Position numbers and translations under genes: made by a program. A model generated the notes under the pieces. The model saw only the letters and a program-made list of their open reading frames with translations. It ran no database searches and was not told the origin of the DNA. DNA of 64,000 nt from Alnus glutinosa (Eukaryota; Streptophyta; Magnoliopsida; Fagales; Betulaceae): NCBI RefSeq assembly GCF_958979055.1, contig NC_084889.1, forward strand, positions 15,268,761-15,332,760, given 5' to 3'. Shown in pieces: positions 47,450-60,869 of the stretch; the stretch's first letter is position 1; each line of letters starts with the position of its first letter.

Positions 47450-48240
47450 TGGAGTTCTTTGTAAACATATAAGCTAGAGATGTAATCAACGCAATAACAT
47501 TGATTATTATAGTTTATATCTTCTTCAGTCTTCTATTACACTATAGTATTGTATGATAGAAAGCTCCCAAAAGAATCTCAAAATTAAAAAGAGAAAGAAC
47601 AATTAAAAAGAGAAAGAATCCCAAACTCAAGCTTAGCATCAAGAACAATTTAAATGAACCGTTTAGTCATATGATAGTGCATCTAATGTTCAATCGAAAA
47701 ATGAACCATACAAACCTTGTAGATGTTACCATACTTGTTCTAGTTCTCAATATCATGGAAGGTATTACTGTTAGCTAGCCAAGAGGAAAGGTATGAATAA
47801 AGGACTTATGAATGGAAAATGTTTTACATCTTAAGAAAATGTAAATTATTTTACTTAACATTTAACTAAAAATATTTTTCGATAGATTGACCTAATTTTA
47901 CAAACGCAACCAAACATTCAAAAATATTGAAAAAGTTTTACAACTAAACAAAAATTAGATTTAAGCAAAAAAGGATACGATACATCAAATGGTTGAATTT
48001 TTATTGATTATTCTTTTTTTTTTCACTACTTTTTTATTAAATATATATCAAATAGATGGATTTGATACGGCATAATAAGTGAATAATTGAACACATAGAG
48101 AAAAAAGAGTAAATAATTGAATAGATAACAAGTAAATAATAGCTTGAATCTATCAGTGTCCGTTGACAGACATATACGAAAATTGAATATGTATTTATAA
48201 AATAATACTACATATCACATAAATATTCCACTGTGGTAAG
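47450..48240. other. Intergenic AT-rich DNA
   Basis: No gene, RNA gene or repeat that I can support. Confidence 0.5.
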
Positions 48241-48389
48241 GTTTATATATATATATATATATATTTTAAACAACGGTTGATTCAATGACTACTAAAGTTC
48301 GCTACTTCAACTTTATAAAATATTTGTAGGATGTGTGTTGTACCGTAGCATTACTCTTATTTATATTCATTTTTCAGCTACCCAATGGG

Positions 48390-48428
<39 letters not shown>

Positions 48429-48557
48429 CAAAGGTTGATTCAAGGACTACTAAAGTTCGCTACAACAACTTTATAAAATATTTGTAAGATGTTTGTGTTG
48501 TACTGTAGCATTACTCTTATTTATATTCATTTTTCAGCTACCCAATGGGCAATAATA
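48241..48557. repeat. About 170 bp tandem duplication
   Basis: Two copies each start with a TA run, then GGTTGATTCAA.GACTACTAA, and end CTACCCAATGGGCAATAATA. A third, more diverged copy follows at about 48630-48775. Confidence 0.85.
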
Positions 48558-49002
48558 AAAACGAAAAATATTATTTATTTATTAAAATAAAAGTGAAGAT
48601 AAAACCCCCTATCAAACCAATGGATTTTGTTTTTAATACAAGGGTTCATTTAAGAGCTATTAGACTTTGTCATGTGAATTTTCTAAAATATTATGTGAGA
48701 TATTTCTTTAGTAGGTAGCATTAGTCTTATTTATTTTCCAGCTAACCGCACCAATGATAAAAGCAAAAATAATTGTTTACAAAAAAAAAAAAAAAAATCC
48801 CCCAAGAAAGCAATTTCCAGCTATCTAGAAAGAAAGGAAAATGATACAAATCTATTCTCTATTCATTTTGTTTTCAAATTCACCATTAAATTTGTGGGAC
48901 CCATATTCGAGACCCAATGTGAATCTCACAAATCCAATGATAAATTTAAAACTTTGTTGTATGGAAATGAGTATGAGATGGGTAGAGAGTAATATGGTAG
49001 GA

Positions 49003-49172
49003 GAGTAATACTATAAGGAGGATTAATGTCTTTCTTTAAGTCCTCCCAAAATTGATATGGCTTTTAAAATCACCATTTGATCCAAATTTAATAGTGATAT
49101 ATCACACATCTAATGGTAATTTTAAAGACCACATCAATTTATGGAGGATACGAGTCTCCTTATAGCATTACT
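49003..49172. mobile_element. GAGTAATGCT-type MITE
   Basis: About 170 bp, ends GAGTAATACTATAAGGAG and CTCCTTATAGCATTACTT, arms fold back through AATTGATATGGCTTTTAAAA and its partner. Same family as 10071-10252. Confidence 0.8.
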
Positions 49173-49408
49173 TATGCTAAAAACTATTTTTTTCTTCTTC
49201 GTTTTATCCTCCTAAAATTAAAATTACCATTATGATAATTTTCATCAAATGATAATTTTAAAAGTCACAACAACTTTACGAAACAAAAATAAAAAATAAT
49301 TGAATGATAGCTAACATTAGTGGATGAGCAAGTCCATTTAGGTGTTGAATTTTTGAAATCAGAATTGAATTCTTATTCTGTTTGCAAATTTCAAGGTTTG
49401 ACTTTTTA

Positions 49409-49532
49409 GAAAAAGTTAAATAAAATATGATTTGTTTAGAAAAAATTGAATAAAATATTATTTGTTTTTGAAAAAGTTGAATAAAGTATGATTTGATTTT
49501 TAAAAAGTTGAATAAAATATGATTTATTTTTT
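49409..49532. repeat. 30-32 bp minisatellite, four units
   Basis: Units AAAAAGTTGAATAAAATATG + ATTTGTTTT start at about 49410, 49440, 49471 and 49502. They are flanked by similar sequences with TTCTGTTT..CAAA, so the array may sit in a small MITE. Confidence 0.8.
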
Positions 49533-49980
49533 AAAAAAGTAAAATCATAATCATATTCTGTTTCCAAAATTCTGTTGCCAAACAGATAACATGTCTTAAA
49601 AAGAAAAGATAAAGAAGTTGAAAATAAGAGCCAACCCCAGGAAAAGTAGTGTAGCAGGTTGGTGGTGAAGCGGCAGAGAAACTGAAAAGATGTCGCTCTT
49701 TCTTCTCAGTTCATCCTCATCATGTTCATTGGTGCGTGACCCCTGACCCCTCCTAATTACTCTCTCTCTCTCCCTCTTCGCTTCCTCTGTGTTTGTGTTT
49801 AGTAAAATAACTACATAGATATAGTACATGGATGATAGTGGAAATCGGAGAAGCCCATGGTCAACCCTTTAAGATCATCGAAAGAGCTAAGACGCAACAG
49901 CCAATACTACTTTTTAATAGATATATTTGCTGTTAATTTGGACCTAATTAATTAACAAGAAAAGTTAAGAAATAAACAAG
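49533..49980. other. Left flank of the orphan PhBP exon
   Basis: Homology to the PhBP intron begins near 49898 (actactttttaatagatata). Before that no unit sequence and no exon 1 can be found. A minus frame at 49596-49829 has no recognisable domain. Confidence 0.6.
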
Positions 49981-50282
49981 GTGGAGGAGGTGTATCGGCA
50001 ATGACATATCAGAAGGAGAACATTGTGGAACTTGATGAGTCTCTGCATCAAATTACATTGGAAGTAATATTGGAAGAGGGGTATCTGAGTCTTGGTTTTG
50101 CTTCCTACAAGACAACTCTCATATTGACTGCGACTGGAGAGCAGGAGAGCTTGGTTGATGTCATAGTTTCATATCATCACTCTCAAACAGATCAAGAAAG
50201 TGGCATGCCATCAAACACAATGGACTCAACATTACATTTTATTAAGTGCTTAGAATCTTATTTCTTGAATGGTGCTTCCTAG
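49981..50282 (+). pseudogene. Phytohormone-binding protein-like PR-10, copy 5, orphan exon 2
   Basis: Exon 2 is open to the TAG at 50282 and, at 302 nt, one codon longer than other copies (EVILEEGYLS versus EVMEGGYLS). It shares TYQKE, TTLILTATGEQ and LVDVIV with copy 6, so these two form a subgroup distinct from copies 1-3. Exon 1 and most of the intron are missing; the piece of unit left is about 49898-50436. Confidence 0.88.
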
Positions 50283-50427
50283 ATTCTTGCTTCTTTCTTT
50301 TTTTCTTTTTTCTTTTATTTTAATGATTATAATCCAGGGTTGTGATCTTAATTATGCTATGAGCCATGGGTGTCACAATCTCACACCTGAACAATTTCAA
50401 ATTAATTATGATGATAATAATACATAC

Positions 50428-50429
<2 letters not shown>

Positions 50430-50473
<44 letters not shown>
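50430..50473. repeat. (GA)n microsatellite
   Basis: About 20 GA repeats downstream of the orphan exon, expanded relative to the equivalent sites at 2040 and 11335. Confidence 0.95.
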
Positions 50474-50476
<3 letters not shown>

Positions 50477-50605
50477 AGAACGAGTCGAGCTTGAATACAT
50501 AATTCATAGATCAGCTGTAGTTCGAGATCGACTATTTAAGCTCAACTCATAAACGAGCCAGTCTTAAACTCTTAAAGCTCGGCTCGTCTCAATTATAACC
50601 CTAAA
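50474..50605. mobile_element. hAT-like element fragment (CGAGCT-rich end)
   Basis: Phrases GAGTCGAGCTTGAA, CTCAACTCATAAACGAGCC and AAAGCTCGGCTCGTCTCAATT match the right end of the element at 62863-63911. Only one end is present. Confidence 0.7.
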
Positions 50606-52314
50606 TACAACTTATGTAGTGCTATATATATATATATATATAATGGGTTTATATATGTATAATGACTCATATTTTGGTTAATTTAGTGCTATATATAGTA
50701 TATAGTGTTAGGGTACGTTATAGATATATTACTAAATGAGATGGGGCCGAGTAGGGGTGTACATATGCAACCACCAATTAATAACCGCTAATCAGATAAC
50801 CAAAAAATTGGAAATAGCAGCAATTGGATAACCAGTAGGGTGTTTAGAAATCGATTAAAAATAAAAGTAATTATAAATGGAGTCATTTTTTTTAAGATGA
50901 CTCCACTTTGAGTCGTTTGGGTAAAACGACACTAACAAAAAACAACTCAAAAAGGCTGATTTTTTGTAGTGTACATAAATATTTTTTACATGTCTTAGTT
51001 CGACATTCTTCCCATTATGGTGGTCAATACAAAATCAAGACATGTAATCTATGATGCATGTACTTCCCATGTTCTTTCTTAGTTTTACAAGTATGAATCA
51101 TAAACTAAATCTCTATTGCTCTAGCACTATAATCACTTATCTGAATAAGGAATAAATGCCGATTTAATAAAGAAAATTGGAATTCAAATGGAATAGTGAT
51201 ACTGAACAAAGAAATGTGAAAAAAATAAAATAAAAAATTATTTAAATGTTATAGTGATAGTGAATAGTTAAAATGGTGAGGTTGCTGAAGGTGCTTTAAA
51301 AAAGTGACTCACCAAAATAGGAAGAAAAAAAAAAAGTTTTTAGCTATTTTGGCTAGTAAAATTTGGTGAGGCTACTAAGAATGCTCTTACATACCATTGG
51401 TTATTTACCCTTGGATTTTTGGGTGAAAAATAACAATAGCTCAATACTCCAAACAACACCTAGAAATGGGGTTGAATAAGTGTTCTAAAACAAATGCAAA
51501 ATTTAAAAATTAGCAACCACATAAACAATCACCAAATATTATGAAAGAAATAATAATAAAAAAAAAAAAAATCAACACAAGTAATTTGATGACGAAGTGG
51601 AAACCTTTTGAAGAACTCTTCAAAAGTAAAACCACTTTGAAGCAGCCAGACTTGGGAAATCAACCCACTAAGAAGAATTAGGTTTACAAGTAATCACATT
51701 TACAAAACCTTAAAGCAGACTCTTTCTTGTACCAAAACAGGTGAACCACTTGCTTCCTACCACAATAACTTCAGAACTCTAAGTAACTCTTCTTCTTGAT
51801 CTCTTTTACTGAATTCCAATAGGCTTCAATTGTTGTTGAAGAATGAAGAACAGTTGTAGTTGACAACAAAAACTCTAAGAGAGATGAACAATAGAAAATA
51901 GGAAAACCTAAACTTTATCTCTTAGAACATGAAATTTTTTTTTTTTTTTCCCCTTGAAATATTGCCTCCAATCCTTACAAAAGTCGTTCTCCAAAAGCCT
52001 CTAAATAGACTTGAAAAAGTAGCAATAAAATCAAAAGGATGGTGGTCCAAAAATTGTAAATTTCCGGGTCTCGTCTGCAATCTCGTAGGGAAGTATTGTA
52101 GATGAGCTGTTTTGAAAAAGGCTCATCTGCAATCTCGTAGGGACGCGTTGCAGACGAGTTGTTATGCCAAAATCTCATCTGCAATCTCTTAGGGACGAGC
52201 TTGAAGTCGAGCAACACTGCCCAAGATTTTTGTCTTCACTTCATGGCCTTTTTTGACCCCCTAAAAAAATTACGCACTTCAACAACCGCGTTGCATTTCT
52301 CATTTAAAAAAAGA
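50606..52314. other. Intergenic DNA with a decayed repeat
   Basis: No gene supported. 51540-51960 resembles untranslated retroelement sequence by its composition, but I found no LTR pair, PBS or coding motif. Confidence 0.4.
52070..52225. repeat. 52 bp minisatellite, three units
   Basis: Units start at 52070, 52122 and 52174 with CTCRTCTGCAATCTCKTAGG, an exact 52 bp period. Confidence 0.9.
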
Positions 52315-52495
52315 AGTAATGTTCAAAGGAGGATTAGAGATCTCTTTGAGTCATTCTCAAAGTGATTTGACTTTTAAAATCACTATTAAATTTATGATGG
52401 ATTAATATTAGATTTTGATTTAATGATTATTTTAAAACTCACATCACTTTTAGGATGACACAAGGAGGACTCTAATCCTCCATCTAGCATTACTC
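52315..52495. mobile_element. GAGTAATGCT-type MITE
   Basis: About 181 bp, ends AGTAATGTTCAAAGGAGGAT and ATCCTCCATCTAGCATTACT, arms fold back through AGTGATTTGACTTTTAAAAT and its partner. Confidence 0.8.
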
Positions 52496-53214
52496 GTGAA
52501 AAAGTGCCATTTAATTTTAAATTCTGACCAACTAGTTTCCCAAAAGGATAACATTATATATTTTTATTTGCAAGACAAGTGCTTATTTTTTATGAGCAAG
52601 TTTACATGGAAAAGGGGAAGGGGATGCAAGAGTAATACTTACTAGAATTACCACCCGCATCCACAATTCACACATGTGTATGTGATTAACAAATATCACT
52701 ATCCGCATATGCTGATGCGAATAGCGGTTTTAGGGTATTAGGAATAATCGTATCCACATACCAATTATATATCATGTATATTTTATATATTTCTTATGTG
52801 TGTATGTGAGTCTATATATATATAAATTAATAAATTCATTAAAACGACGTCGTTTTGGATTAGGTATAGGTTATGTTTACATTTTTTTTGGTTTGCTATG
52901 TCGCTTTCTCATGTAATACTTGAGCAAACAAGTAAAAGTAATGTGAAATCAATATATTTTCAAAAGATTAGGGCTTACAAAAATTTAAAACAATCCAAAA
53001 ACACTAAAAATTGACCTAAATTATTTTTAAAATTGTTTAAAAAAGATCTTAATAGAGATTCAAATAAAACTCAAAAGTCGCATTACCTAATATGCGAATA
53101 TTGGATAATAACCACATTGAATATCCGCAATAAACGCACGGATGCAATTAGTAAAAACTTGATGCGGATTCAGATATCTAAAAGTGATATCCGCATGTGC
53201 ACCCCTAATAAAAG
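52496..53214. other. AT-rich flank of TRIM array 4
   Basis: No gene. The phrase GATGCGGAT/ATCCGCAT recurs on both strands (52716, 53161, 53191), suggesting a decayed inverted repeat. This flank differs from the Gly/His intron that precedes the other TRIM arrays. Confidence 0.5.
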
Positions 53215-54679
53215 TGTAACACCCCGATCTCATATGAAGAAGATAATGAGTAGCCCACATAGCGTGAATGGTTTATAATGATAATTATGAGTGACAAGTC
53301 CCACATTACCTGTTTACTAGTTGAAACTGGGTGTCAGAAATTTAAGAAATGAAGTTTGTAACACTCCGGTCCCCATATGGTGAAGATAAAGAGTAGCCTA
53401 CATAGAGTGAGTGGTTTATAAAGATAGTCATGAGTGATAAGTTCCACATTACTTAGTTATCAGGTGAAACTGACCTTTATAAGGAATTCTAGGAAAGCTT
53501 CAAATTGTCTAGTCGTTTTGAGGTGATAGCGCAAACGTAATTAGCACTTTTCTTTCGGTAATTACAAATTTTACTAGAGCCACCTAGTAATGCGTCATCT
53601 GGTACTGTTAGCACAACATGACATGGCCTTGGCGAGGACGCTAGGGGTTTAAGGGAGTGAGAGTTTCTAACACTTAGGTCCCATATTGGGAAGATGAGTA
53701 ACCCACATAAAAAGTTAGTAGTTTATAAGAGATTCTTATAAGTGCTAAGTCCCACATTGGTTACTTATCAGATGAAATTGGGCTTTATAAGTGATTCTAG
53801 GAAAGCTCTAAATTGACTAGTTCTTTTGGGGTGATAGCGCAAATCTAGCTAGCGCTTTTTTCTGGGTTGTTACAAATGGTATCAAAGCTAGCTTGTAACG
53901 CTAGGTCATGTGGTACTGGAGCACTGGATGACGTGACCCTAAAGAGGACACCAGGAGGTTAAGAGGGAGAATTTGTAACACTCTGGTCCCAAATGGAAAA
54001 GATAAGGAGTAGCCCACGTAGAGTAAGTGGTTTCTAAAAATAATCATGAGTACTAATTTCTACATTGCCTAGTTATTAAGTGAAACTGGGTTTTATAAAG
54101 AATTCTTTAGAAGCTTCAAATTGACTAGTCATTTTGGGGTGATAGCACAGATGTGGCTAGCGCTTTTCTCTAAGTCGTTACAAATGGTATTAGAGCCACC
54201 TAGTAATGCGTCATTTGGTACTGTCAACACCACATGACATGGCCCTGATGAGTATGTGATGCATGGATTTAAAGTAGAGAGTTTGTAATACTCCGGTCTC
54301 ATAGTGGAGAAATAGCCCACATAGAGAGTGTGTAGTTTATAAGAGATGTTTATGGGTGCTAAATCCCACATTGGTTACTTATCAAGTGAAACTAGGCTTT
54401 ATAAGTGATTCTAGTAAAACTCCAAATTGACTAGTCATTTTGGGGTGATAGCCCAGATCTGGCTAGCGTTTTTCCCTAAGTCGTTATAAATGGTATCAAT
54501 GACAGGTTGTAACACCAGGCCTTGTGGTAATATTGGATCACTGCATGACGTGGCCCTGACGAGGACGTCAGGAGTTTAAAAGCGGAAGTTTGTAACACTC
54601 CAACCCATATGGGAAGATAAATAGTAGCCAACATAAAATGTGTGGTTTATAAAGATAATCATGAAGTATTAAGTCATAC
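53215..54679 (+). mobile_element. TRIM-like tandem LTR array 4, truncated right end
   Basis: Starts TGTAACACCCCGATC like the other arrays. It has the same shortened first LTR, then LTR/PBS/PPT units, several better preserved (for example GATGAGTAGCCCACATA and GGGGTGATAGC). The last LTR breaks off near 54679 in mid-sequence and joins the RNase H fragment. Confidence 0.8.
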
Positions 54680-54687
54680 ATATGGAG

Positions 54688-54777
54688 GAAGCACTTTCTC
54701 TTATGGGCAAATGAGTTCATATGGAGGAAGCCACTCATTATATTCTTGACATTGTAGCTGCTAAATGTCGTAATTGA
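54688..54777 (+). pseudogene. RNase H-like (RVT_3) fragment, copy 4, short
   Basis: Only the last part (EALSLMGK, stop, VHMEEATHYI) remains, because the deletion that cut the last LTR also removed the start of this fragment. Confidence 0.7.
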
Positions 54778-54822
54778 GTTCTTTCTCATCGATGAAAACA
54801 TCGCTAGACTGAATAAAACAGA

Positions 54823-54825
54823 AAG

Positions 54826-54863
<38 letters not shown>
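54823..54863. repeat. Poly(A) tract replacing the (AAT)n repeat
   Basis: About 40 A, interrupted by a few G at its left, in the position where other units have AAT repeats. Confidence 0.95.
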
Positions 54864-54865
<2 letters not shown>

Positions 54866-55622
54866 GTACTCTCGTAACAAATAAATTCAGTAGTAGGTAA
54901 TTGCGTTTCTATAAGGCTAAAGTATATATACAACGATGGTTACATTGCAAACATCGCAGAATGGCTACGTGACATATATATGGACGTCATGGATGGAATT
55001 ATATTGTTTATGCTTTGAAAGAAACGTTTAGACGAGGTGGCTAAAGCTTTGTAGAAAACAATTAATAGGCCATCTATATATCATCCAAGCTCGTCTGATA
55101 AGAAAGAAGAAGAGATTCTATTCAAATATATGTATAGATTTGCCTTAATATATGAACTGATAGGGTCAAATATATATATAGATTTGCCTTAATATATGAA
55201 CTGATAGGGTCAGATTAGGGTAAGAGCCTAAGAGGTGGAGTTGGAATGGAATTCCAATTCATTAGGATCAGATTAGTTAATATTAGGATTAGAGTATATT
55301 TGAATTTGAATATTAGGTATTATCACTTTAGACGTTATCTACTTGTATTTCTATTTAAAGGCTATTTGGTTGTTAATGTGAATAATGAACAATTGATATA
55401 GACTTTTGTCTTGTGGTTTGTTTTCAGCCTTAATTGGATTCACTTGGGGTCTGTCTCCAGCCATTAATTGGAGTTCATTATCAGTACATTTTCCCTTCCA
55501 TTTTTACATTCCTCCATTGTTCATCCGTTTAATCAGAAAGTACCTATCATGAACCTTTATATTGTCCCTCATATATAACATATTACTCTTTGAAAACTTG
55601 CACTTGAGACTTGAGAGGAGCC

Positions 55623-56943
55623 ATGACACAACAAGTACAAACCTCCCAAGCAAAAGTTGGTGTTGGGTTGGAGGTCCTCTGGAGAGCTTTGACAAAAGAA
55701 TTGAGATTTGTGGCTCAAAAAGTTATCCCAAACTTAGTAAAGGATGTGGAATTGATCGAAGGAGACGGTGGCCTTGGTTCAGTCCTGCTCTTCAAATTTC
55801 ACGATGGTCAGTCTATCTATTTTCACCATTAATTGGTTTATATATATATATATATATATATATGAAGATTCCCCCTTAATAAGGGAGACCATTTTGTTAA
55901 TATTTTTACTCTCCCTTAATAAAGAAGACTCAACACGTGAAATATCTAACTGAAATTGGAGGTAAATGATGGAAACACAGTTAGAACTCAGGGCCATAAT
56001 TTTTTTCTTATACCATGTTAAATCACCACTTTTCCTAAAAGCTTAAGCTAATAAGGAATGATTGATTATTTAATTAATATTCTAATACTCCCCCTCACAT
56101 GTGGGCTCAAACTCATCCTTAATAAGTGAGACCAAAAACTCAGATATTTAATTGAAAGTCGGTTAAATTGTAGATAGTTTAGAATTAAATTAAATAATTG
56201 AATTCATCCCTTCTTATAAGAAGATAGGAAAAGATTGATTTAATTATTTAATTAAGGACATAAATTTTCTACAAACTAACCTTTAAAAGCAATATGTGAC
56301 ATTTAAGTTATTAAAAAAAAAAATATGTGTTTCTCACATGCTAAGGAACACATGTCACTTTTAGAGGCTTTTTTGTAGGAAATTTGTGTTGGTTAATCAA
56401 TATCCTAATATTCTCACTCACGTGTGGGTTCAAACTTATTCCCTTTAATAAGTGAGACCCAACATGTGTAATATTTAATTGAAATGAGAGGTGAATTGTG
56501 AAAGTTAAGGTTCGAACTCATGACCGCTAGCTCTGATACCATGCATATTATATCTTATTAAAAGTCAATACTATTTTTTAATAGTTATATTTGTTGTTAA
56601 TTTAGACCTAATTAATTAACAAGATAAGTTAATAAATAAACAAGGTGGAGGAGGTGTATCGGCAATGACATATCAGAAGGAGAAGATTGTGGAACTTGAT
56701 GAGTCTCTGCATCAAATTACATTGGAAGTAATGGAGGGGGGGTATATAAGTCTTGGTTTTGCTTCCTACAAGACAACTCTCATACTGACTGCGACTGGAG
56801 AGCAGGAGAGCTTGGTTGATGTCATAGTTTCATATCATCACTCTCAAACAGATCAAGAAAGTGCCATACCATCAAACTCAGTGGACTCAACGCTACATTT
56901 TATTAAGTGCTTAGAATCTTATTTCTTGAATGGTGCTTCCTAG
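55623..56943 (+). CDS. Phytohormone-binding protein-like PR-10, copy 6, intact
   Basis: Exons 55623-55806 and 56645-56943, 160 residues, donor GTCAGT, acceptor AACAAG. The Gly-rich loop is GDGGLGS. Distinct residues are FKFHDG (Cys to His just before the intron), MTYQKE, TLILTATGEQ and SAIPSNSVD, shared partly with copy 5. No stop, no frame change and both splice sites kept, so this is one of the best candidates for a working gene. Hormone binding is inferred from similarity to cytokinin-specific binding proteins. Confidence 0.85.
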
Positions 56944-57086
56944 ATTCTTGTCTTTTCTCTTCTTTTCTTTTCTTTTAATGATTATAATCCAGGGTTGTGC
57001 TCTTAATTATGCTATATGCCATGGGTGTCACAATCTCACACATAAACAATTTCATATTAATTATGATGATAATAATACATACATAA

Positions 57087-57134
<48 letters not shown>
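57087..57134. repeat. (GT)n-(GA)n compound microsatellite
   Basis: GT repeats followed by GA repeats, at the site of simple GA repeats in the other units. Confidence 0.95.
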
Positions 57135-57198
57135 ACAAGACCACCATATATATGCTCTTAGAAAGGCTCCAGCTACACTGGAAATATCCAAGAACAAC

Positions 57199-57200
<2 letters not shown>

Positions 57201-57271
<71 letters not shown>
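57201..57271. repeat. (TA)n microsatellite
   Basis: About 35 TA repeats downstream of PhBP copy 6. Confidence 0.95.
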
Positions 57272-57273
<2 letters not shown>

Positions 57274-57743
57274 TTTTATTGTGTTTACTACATCATCAAG
57301 TAAAGCAAATTCAAATATATATATACAATATATCAAGTAATTCATTTGATAAAGAACTTACAGTAAATTTCAAAAGAAGACATCATTTGTCAACTCCAAA
57401 ATCTCCAATTAGCAAAAGCTTGAACAAATAGTCATCGTAGAAAAGAACATGAATCCATAAATCTTTTGGTATTGTTTTCTCTTATTCCAAACTTGTAAAC
57501 TTTTTTCCCTTTTGTAAAGCAAATAGGAATCAAATAAATTTAATCTCTTTGTCACGTGGAAAAATTCGAGGACACCAATCCATTGACGAAAGTTCAACTG
57601 GAAAAAGCAACAAAGGTGAATTAAGTATAAGAAAAATGTTTGTAGTGTAAAAATTTCTTGAAGAATACAATACCAGTTGTTAATTATAATAAATTTTGAA
57701 GGATTATGATCTTGTCAAAATTGAAATATTTCTTCACCAACAC

Positions 57744-58064
57744 TCAGGATGCGTTTGGGATTGAGATTTCGTAGACAAAATGTACGATATTAAATCAAAT
57801 CACAGAAAATAAACTATTTGGGAATTGCGTTTTTGAAAAATTGCAATTTAAAAATGCAAAAAATTGTTTTTTCAAATCACAGGCAATGGGATGCTTTTTT
57901 GAAAATGCATAATTTTAAAGGCTAACCTCCGATTTTAATGGTCAAACTACGATTTTGCCAAACACTTAACTGCGTTTTTAAAAATCACTTTTTCAAATCG
58001 CACATTTTTAAATCTTTATTTTTAAATCGCACTTTTTTAAATTACAAACCCAAACAAACTCTTA
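57744..58064. mobile_element. Foldback MITE in spacer (U6)
   Basis: Most diverged paralogue of 2623-2927, with an internal insertion (GCGTTTTTGAAAAATTGC). Confidence 0.6.
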
Positions 58065-58908
58065 GTCACACAAGATAAAGAAATTTATTTGCCTATGGAC
58101 AAACTAATAGCAGCTTTTAGGAATATTTGAATGCAAATAAATAGACAATTAATAAGGAAGTTGTCATTTGGATAAACTATATATATAGAAGTAACCAATT
58201 ATTTTGTTTTGACTTCTCCCGCTTGTTATTGGTGTTGGTAAGTATTTTGCTACAATTATTTTTTTTCTATTTTTCTTTTTCATTTTTTACAATAGCACGC
58301 GCTTATGCAATCTCAAATTACAATAGTACGTGCCATAATTGTAGTGTTTAAAAAAAAGTTAATTAGTGTTAGTTGTCAGCTTTGGTCAAAGATGGAGAAA
58401 ATAACATGAAGCTTAATTTTCTTGGGTTTGCTTTGGTTCTTGGTTCTTTATTGGCTAGCCAAGATATTGTAGATACTTTTTATTTTTGGTTTTCTTTATT
58501 TTTAAAGGAATATTGTTTATTAGTTATCTATATTTTCAACTTTTGCAACTGGCAAGTACTCTTTTATTACTAAAACGTCACTTTAAATTAGTGATCATCA
58601 TATAAGGTGATCGATTGAAATAATGGGCAAAGAAATGCAAGACATCCTGACATTACGGTGGGGGATTTAACATCTTCAAGCGTTGTATTGGTGGGGGATT
58701 TAACATCTTCAAGCACAGTAGTTGCAATACATAAAAAAGCAAAAGCTGCAAAATACACATGAAAAAAAGTACAACCTGCTACTGTGGTTGCGAGTTGATA
58801 AGCTACACAACCAGCAGTGCAACTTTATTGGCATACAAACTTAGATAAGCTACATATTACTTAGACACACTGATCAGACAGACAGCATATATAGGACGAA
58901 GGATTTGT

Positions 58909-59738
58909 CTAATTTTGGTCAGTTTCTGTCTCGCTAGCAGCACCATGTCCTGGAGGACCATGACCATGTCCGCCGTGGCCGTGGTGACCATGTCCATGCC
59001 CGTGTCCATGCCCGTGCTTATGGTCACCATGCTTGGCCTCCTCCACAGCGTCAGTTTGGACATTTTCCTCTATAAAAATGACCAGTTGAAGAAGTTAAGA
59101 TAAAAGGTAATATTCAAACTATAAGAAAAAACGTCACTTACTTACCACACTTACCATCCCGATCTTTCATTATTTTGCGATTATATTTTAAACCCTAACC
59201 ATCTTTTATTATTTTTGTATTCATATTTTTAAACTTTAAAAAGTATCAATTTAGTGTATTCATCTTTTAATTTTTTTCAATTTCATTATTTCGTTAGAAT
59301 TATAAGATTTTCTGATAAATCTTATCAAAATTCTTAAAATATCTCAGTAAAAAATGAGGGGCATTTTATGAATTTTGGCACCTCTCTTCGAAAAATTCTA
59401 ACAAATTTGTAAAATTGAAAGATTGATACTTGACACTTTTTTAAAGTTTATGGATTTAATTACAAAAACGATAAAAGTAAGAAGTGATAGGAGAAGTTTT
59501 TCTAAACTATAATTTTAGTAGAAAGTTGTGCATTTCAAAAACAGAAGGGCTTAAATAAATCCTAAAAAACACATGAAAATGATGTTTACCGATTAAAGGG
59601 ACATATTTAACTCAAGAAAGGAAGAAACTCACGGGTTTGAGCGGCCTCAGCTAGCTCACGAGCCGAGACATCGGAGGAGATGAGAAGCACAACAGCAAAG
59701 ACAAGACCAAGGAGAAGAAAAGTATTGGAGTAACCCAT
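58909..59738 (-). CDS. Secreted Gly/His-rich protein (GRP family), complete, copy 6
   Basis: Exons 59633-59738 and 58909-59069 on the minus strand, about 88 residues. Signal peptide MGYSNTFLLLGLVFAVVLLI then SSDVSARELAEAAQT, donor GTGAGT, acceptor ATAG, phase-1 junction giving a Gln codon as in copy 4. The His-Gly tract is interrupted (HHGHGGHGHGPPG) and shorter than in copy 4, and the end reads AASETETDQN. Probably exported to the cell wall; metal binding by the His tract is inferred. Confidence 0.85.
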
Positions 59739-59855
59739 TTTTCTGTTAACAAGGAAGGGGGATTGGAGACAATCTAGTTGGGAAACACACTCTAATTAAG
59801 AAAGCTAAGACTCTGTCTTATTAGTGAAGGATGAGTTACTGCGATGTGGCTCTCC

Positions 59856-59864
59856 CTATTTATA
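59856..59864 (-). promoter_or_regulatory. TATA box of Gly/His-rich gene, copy 6
   Basis: TATAAATAG on the minus strand, 118 nt before the ATG, with a GA tract just upstream (59876-59895), as for copy 4. Confidence 0.75.
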
Positions 59865-59899
59865 GACAAGTCAAAGAGAGAGAGAGAGAGAGAGAGCAA

Positions 59900-60869
59900 A
59901 AGTTAGTTGTTTTTTATGATACTAATAGCTAGGATCAGTGTGCCAAGTAAGCATTGGAGTACGAGAGTCTAGTATGACACTCACAGAATTTGACTTTAAG
60001 TGCAGTAAACAAATATTGAAGCTAGCTTTATGTTCTAATATAATCACCATCTTAATGGATTTAGGTTAAATAGCCAGATTTTTTTTAATAATCTTTACAA
60101 TCTGTGAACATATCTCACATCGCTTTCGTATATCTTCATGATTTGTCGCTTCTTTACCACTAGTCTTGTTCCCAAATTGATTTGCAAATCAACGGGGGAT
60201 ATATATATTTGATTTTTTGCCTCGAAAGCTTTTTACTTTTTGTAGAAAGATTGTTATCATTCCCATAAATTATTTCTTAAGAAAACTTAATTTACCTATA
60301 ACTTTTATTTTTTAAATTAATTATCCAAACATAATTTTAAAAACTTTTTTTTTTTTTTGGGTATTCGGAATTTTGAAAACAATACAAAAAGAATCACATA
60401 CCCAAACAAGTCCTAATATTATTGATAGTACTCTCAATTATATACCTAGCTATTTCATGGCACATCAATTGATAAGCTCTTTTTCCTTCTACGCTAACTG
60501 GCCGGGTAATATTACATACTATATTTTTATTTTATAATTATTCCATAATGATAATGTAGTAGTCTAAATCAATCTTTAATATTTTTTTAAAAAAATATTC
60601 AACAATAATGGATTCAAGCTACCCATAGCATTGTTAACAACCCATAGCATTGTTAGATATTTCTTTGATTAAAGATAAGAAATGGAGCCTATTTTTACTC
60701 CTTTGTCTTTCTCTTGGTCCCTCCTTGCGTCATTGGGGGCACAAAAAAATTGGAAACTTTCCCCAAAGTTTGACAGTCAACAACAGGACCATGTATTGTC
60801 TGAAACTGTGTACCATCTTACATTATTCATTGTCTGTAACTTTAAATAATGCCCATGCAACTCGTGGAA
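59900..60869. other. Intergenic AT-rich DNA, block B
   Basis: Counterpart of 33830-35138, shorter through a deletion near 60110. No gene supported. Confidence 0.6.
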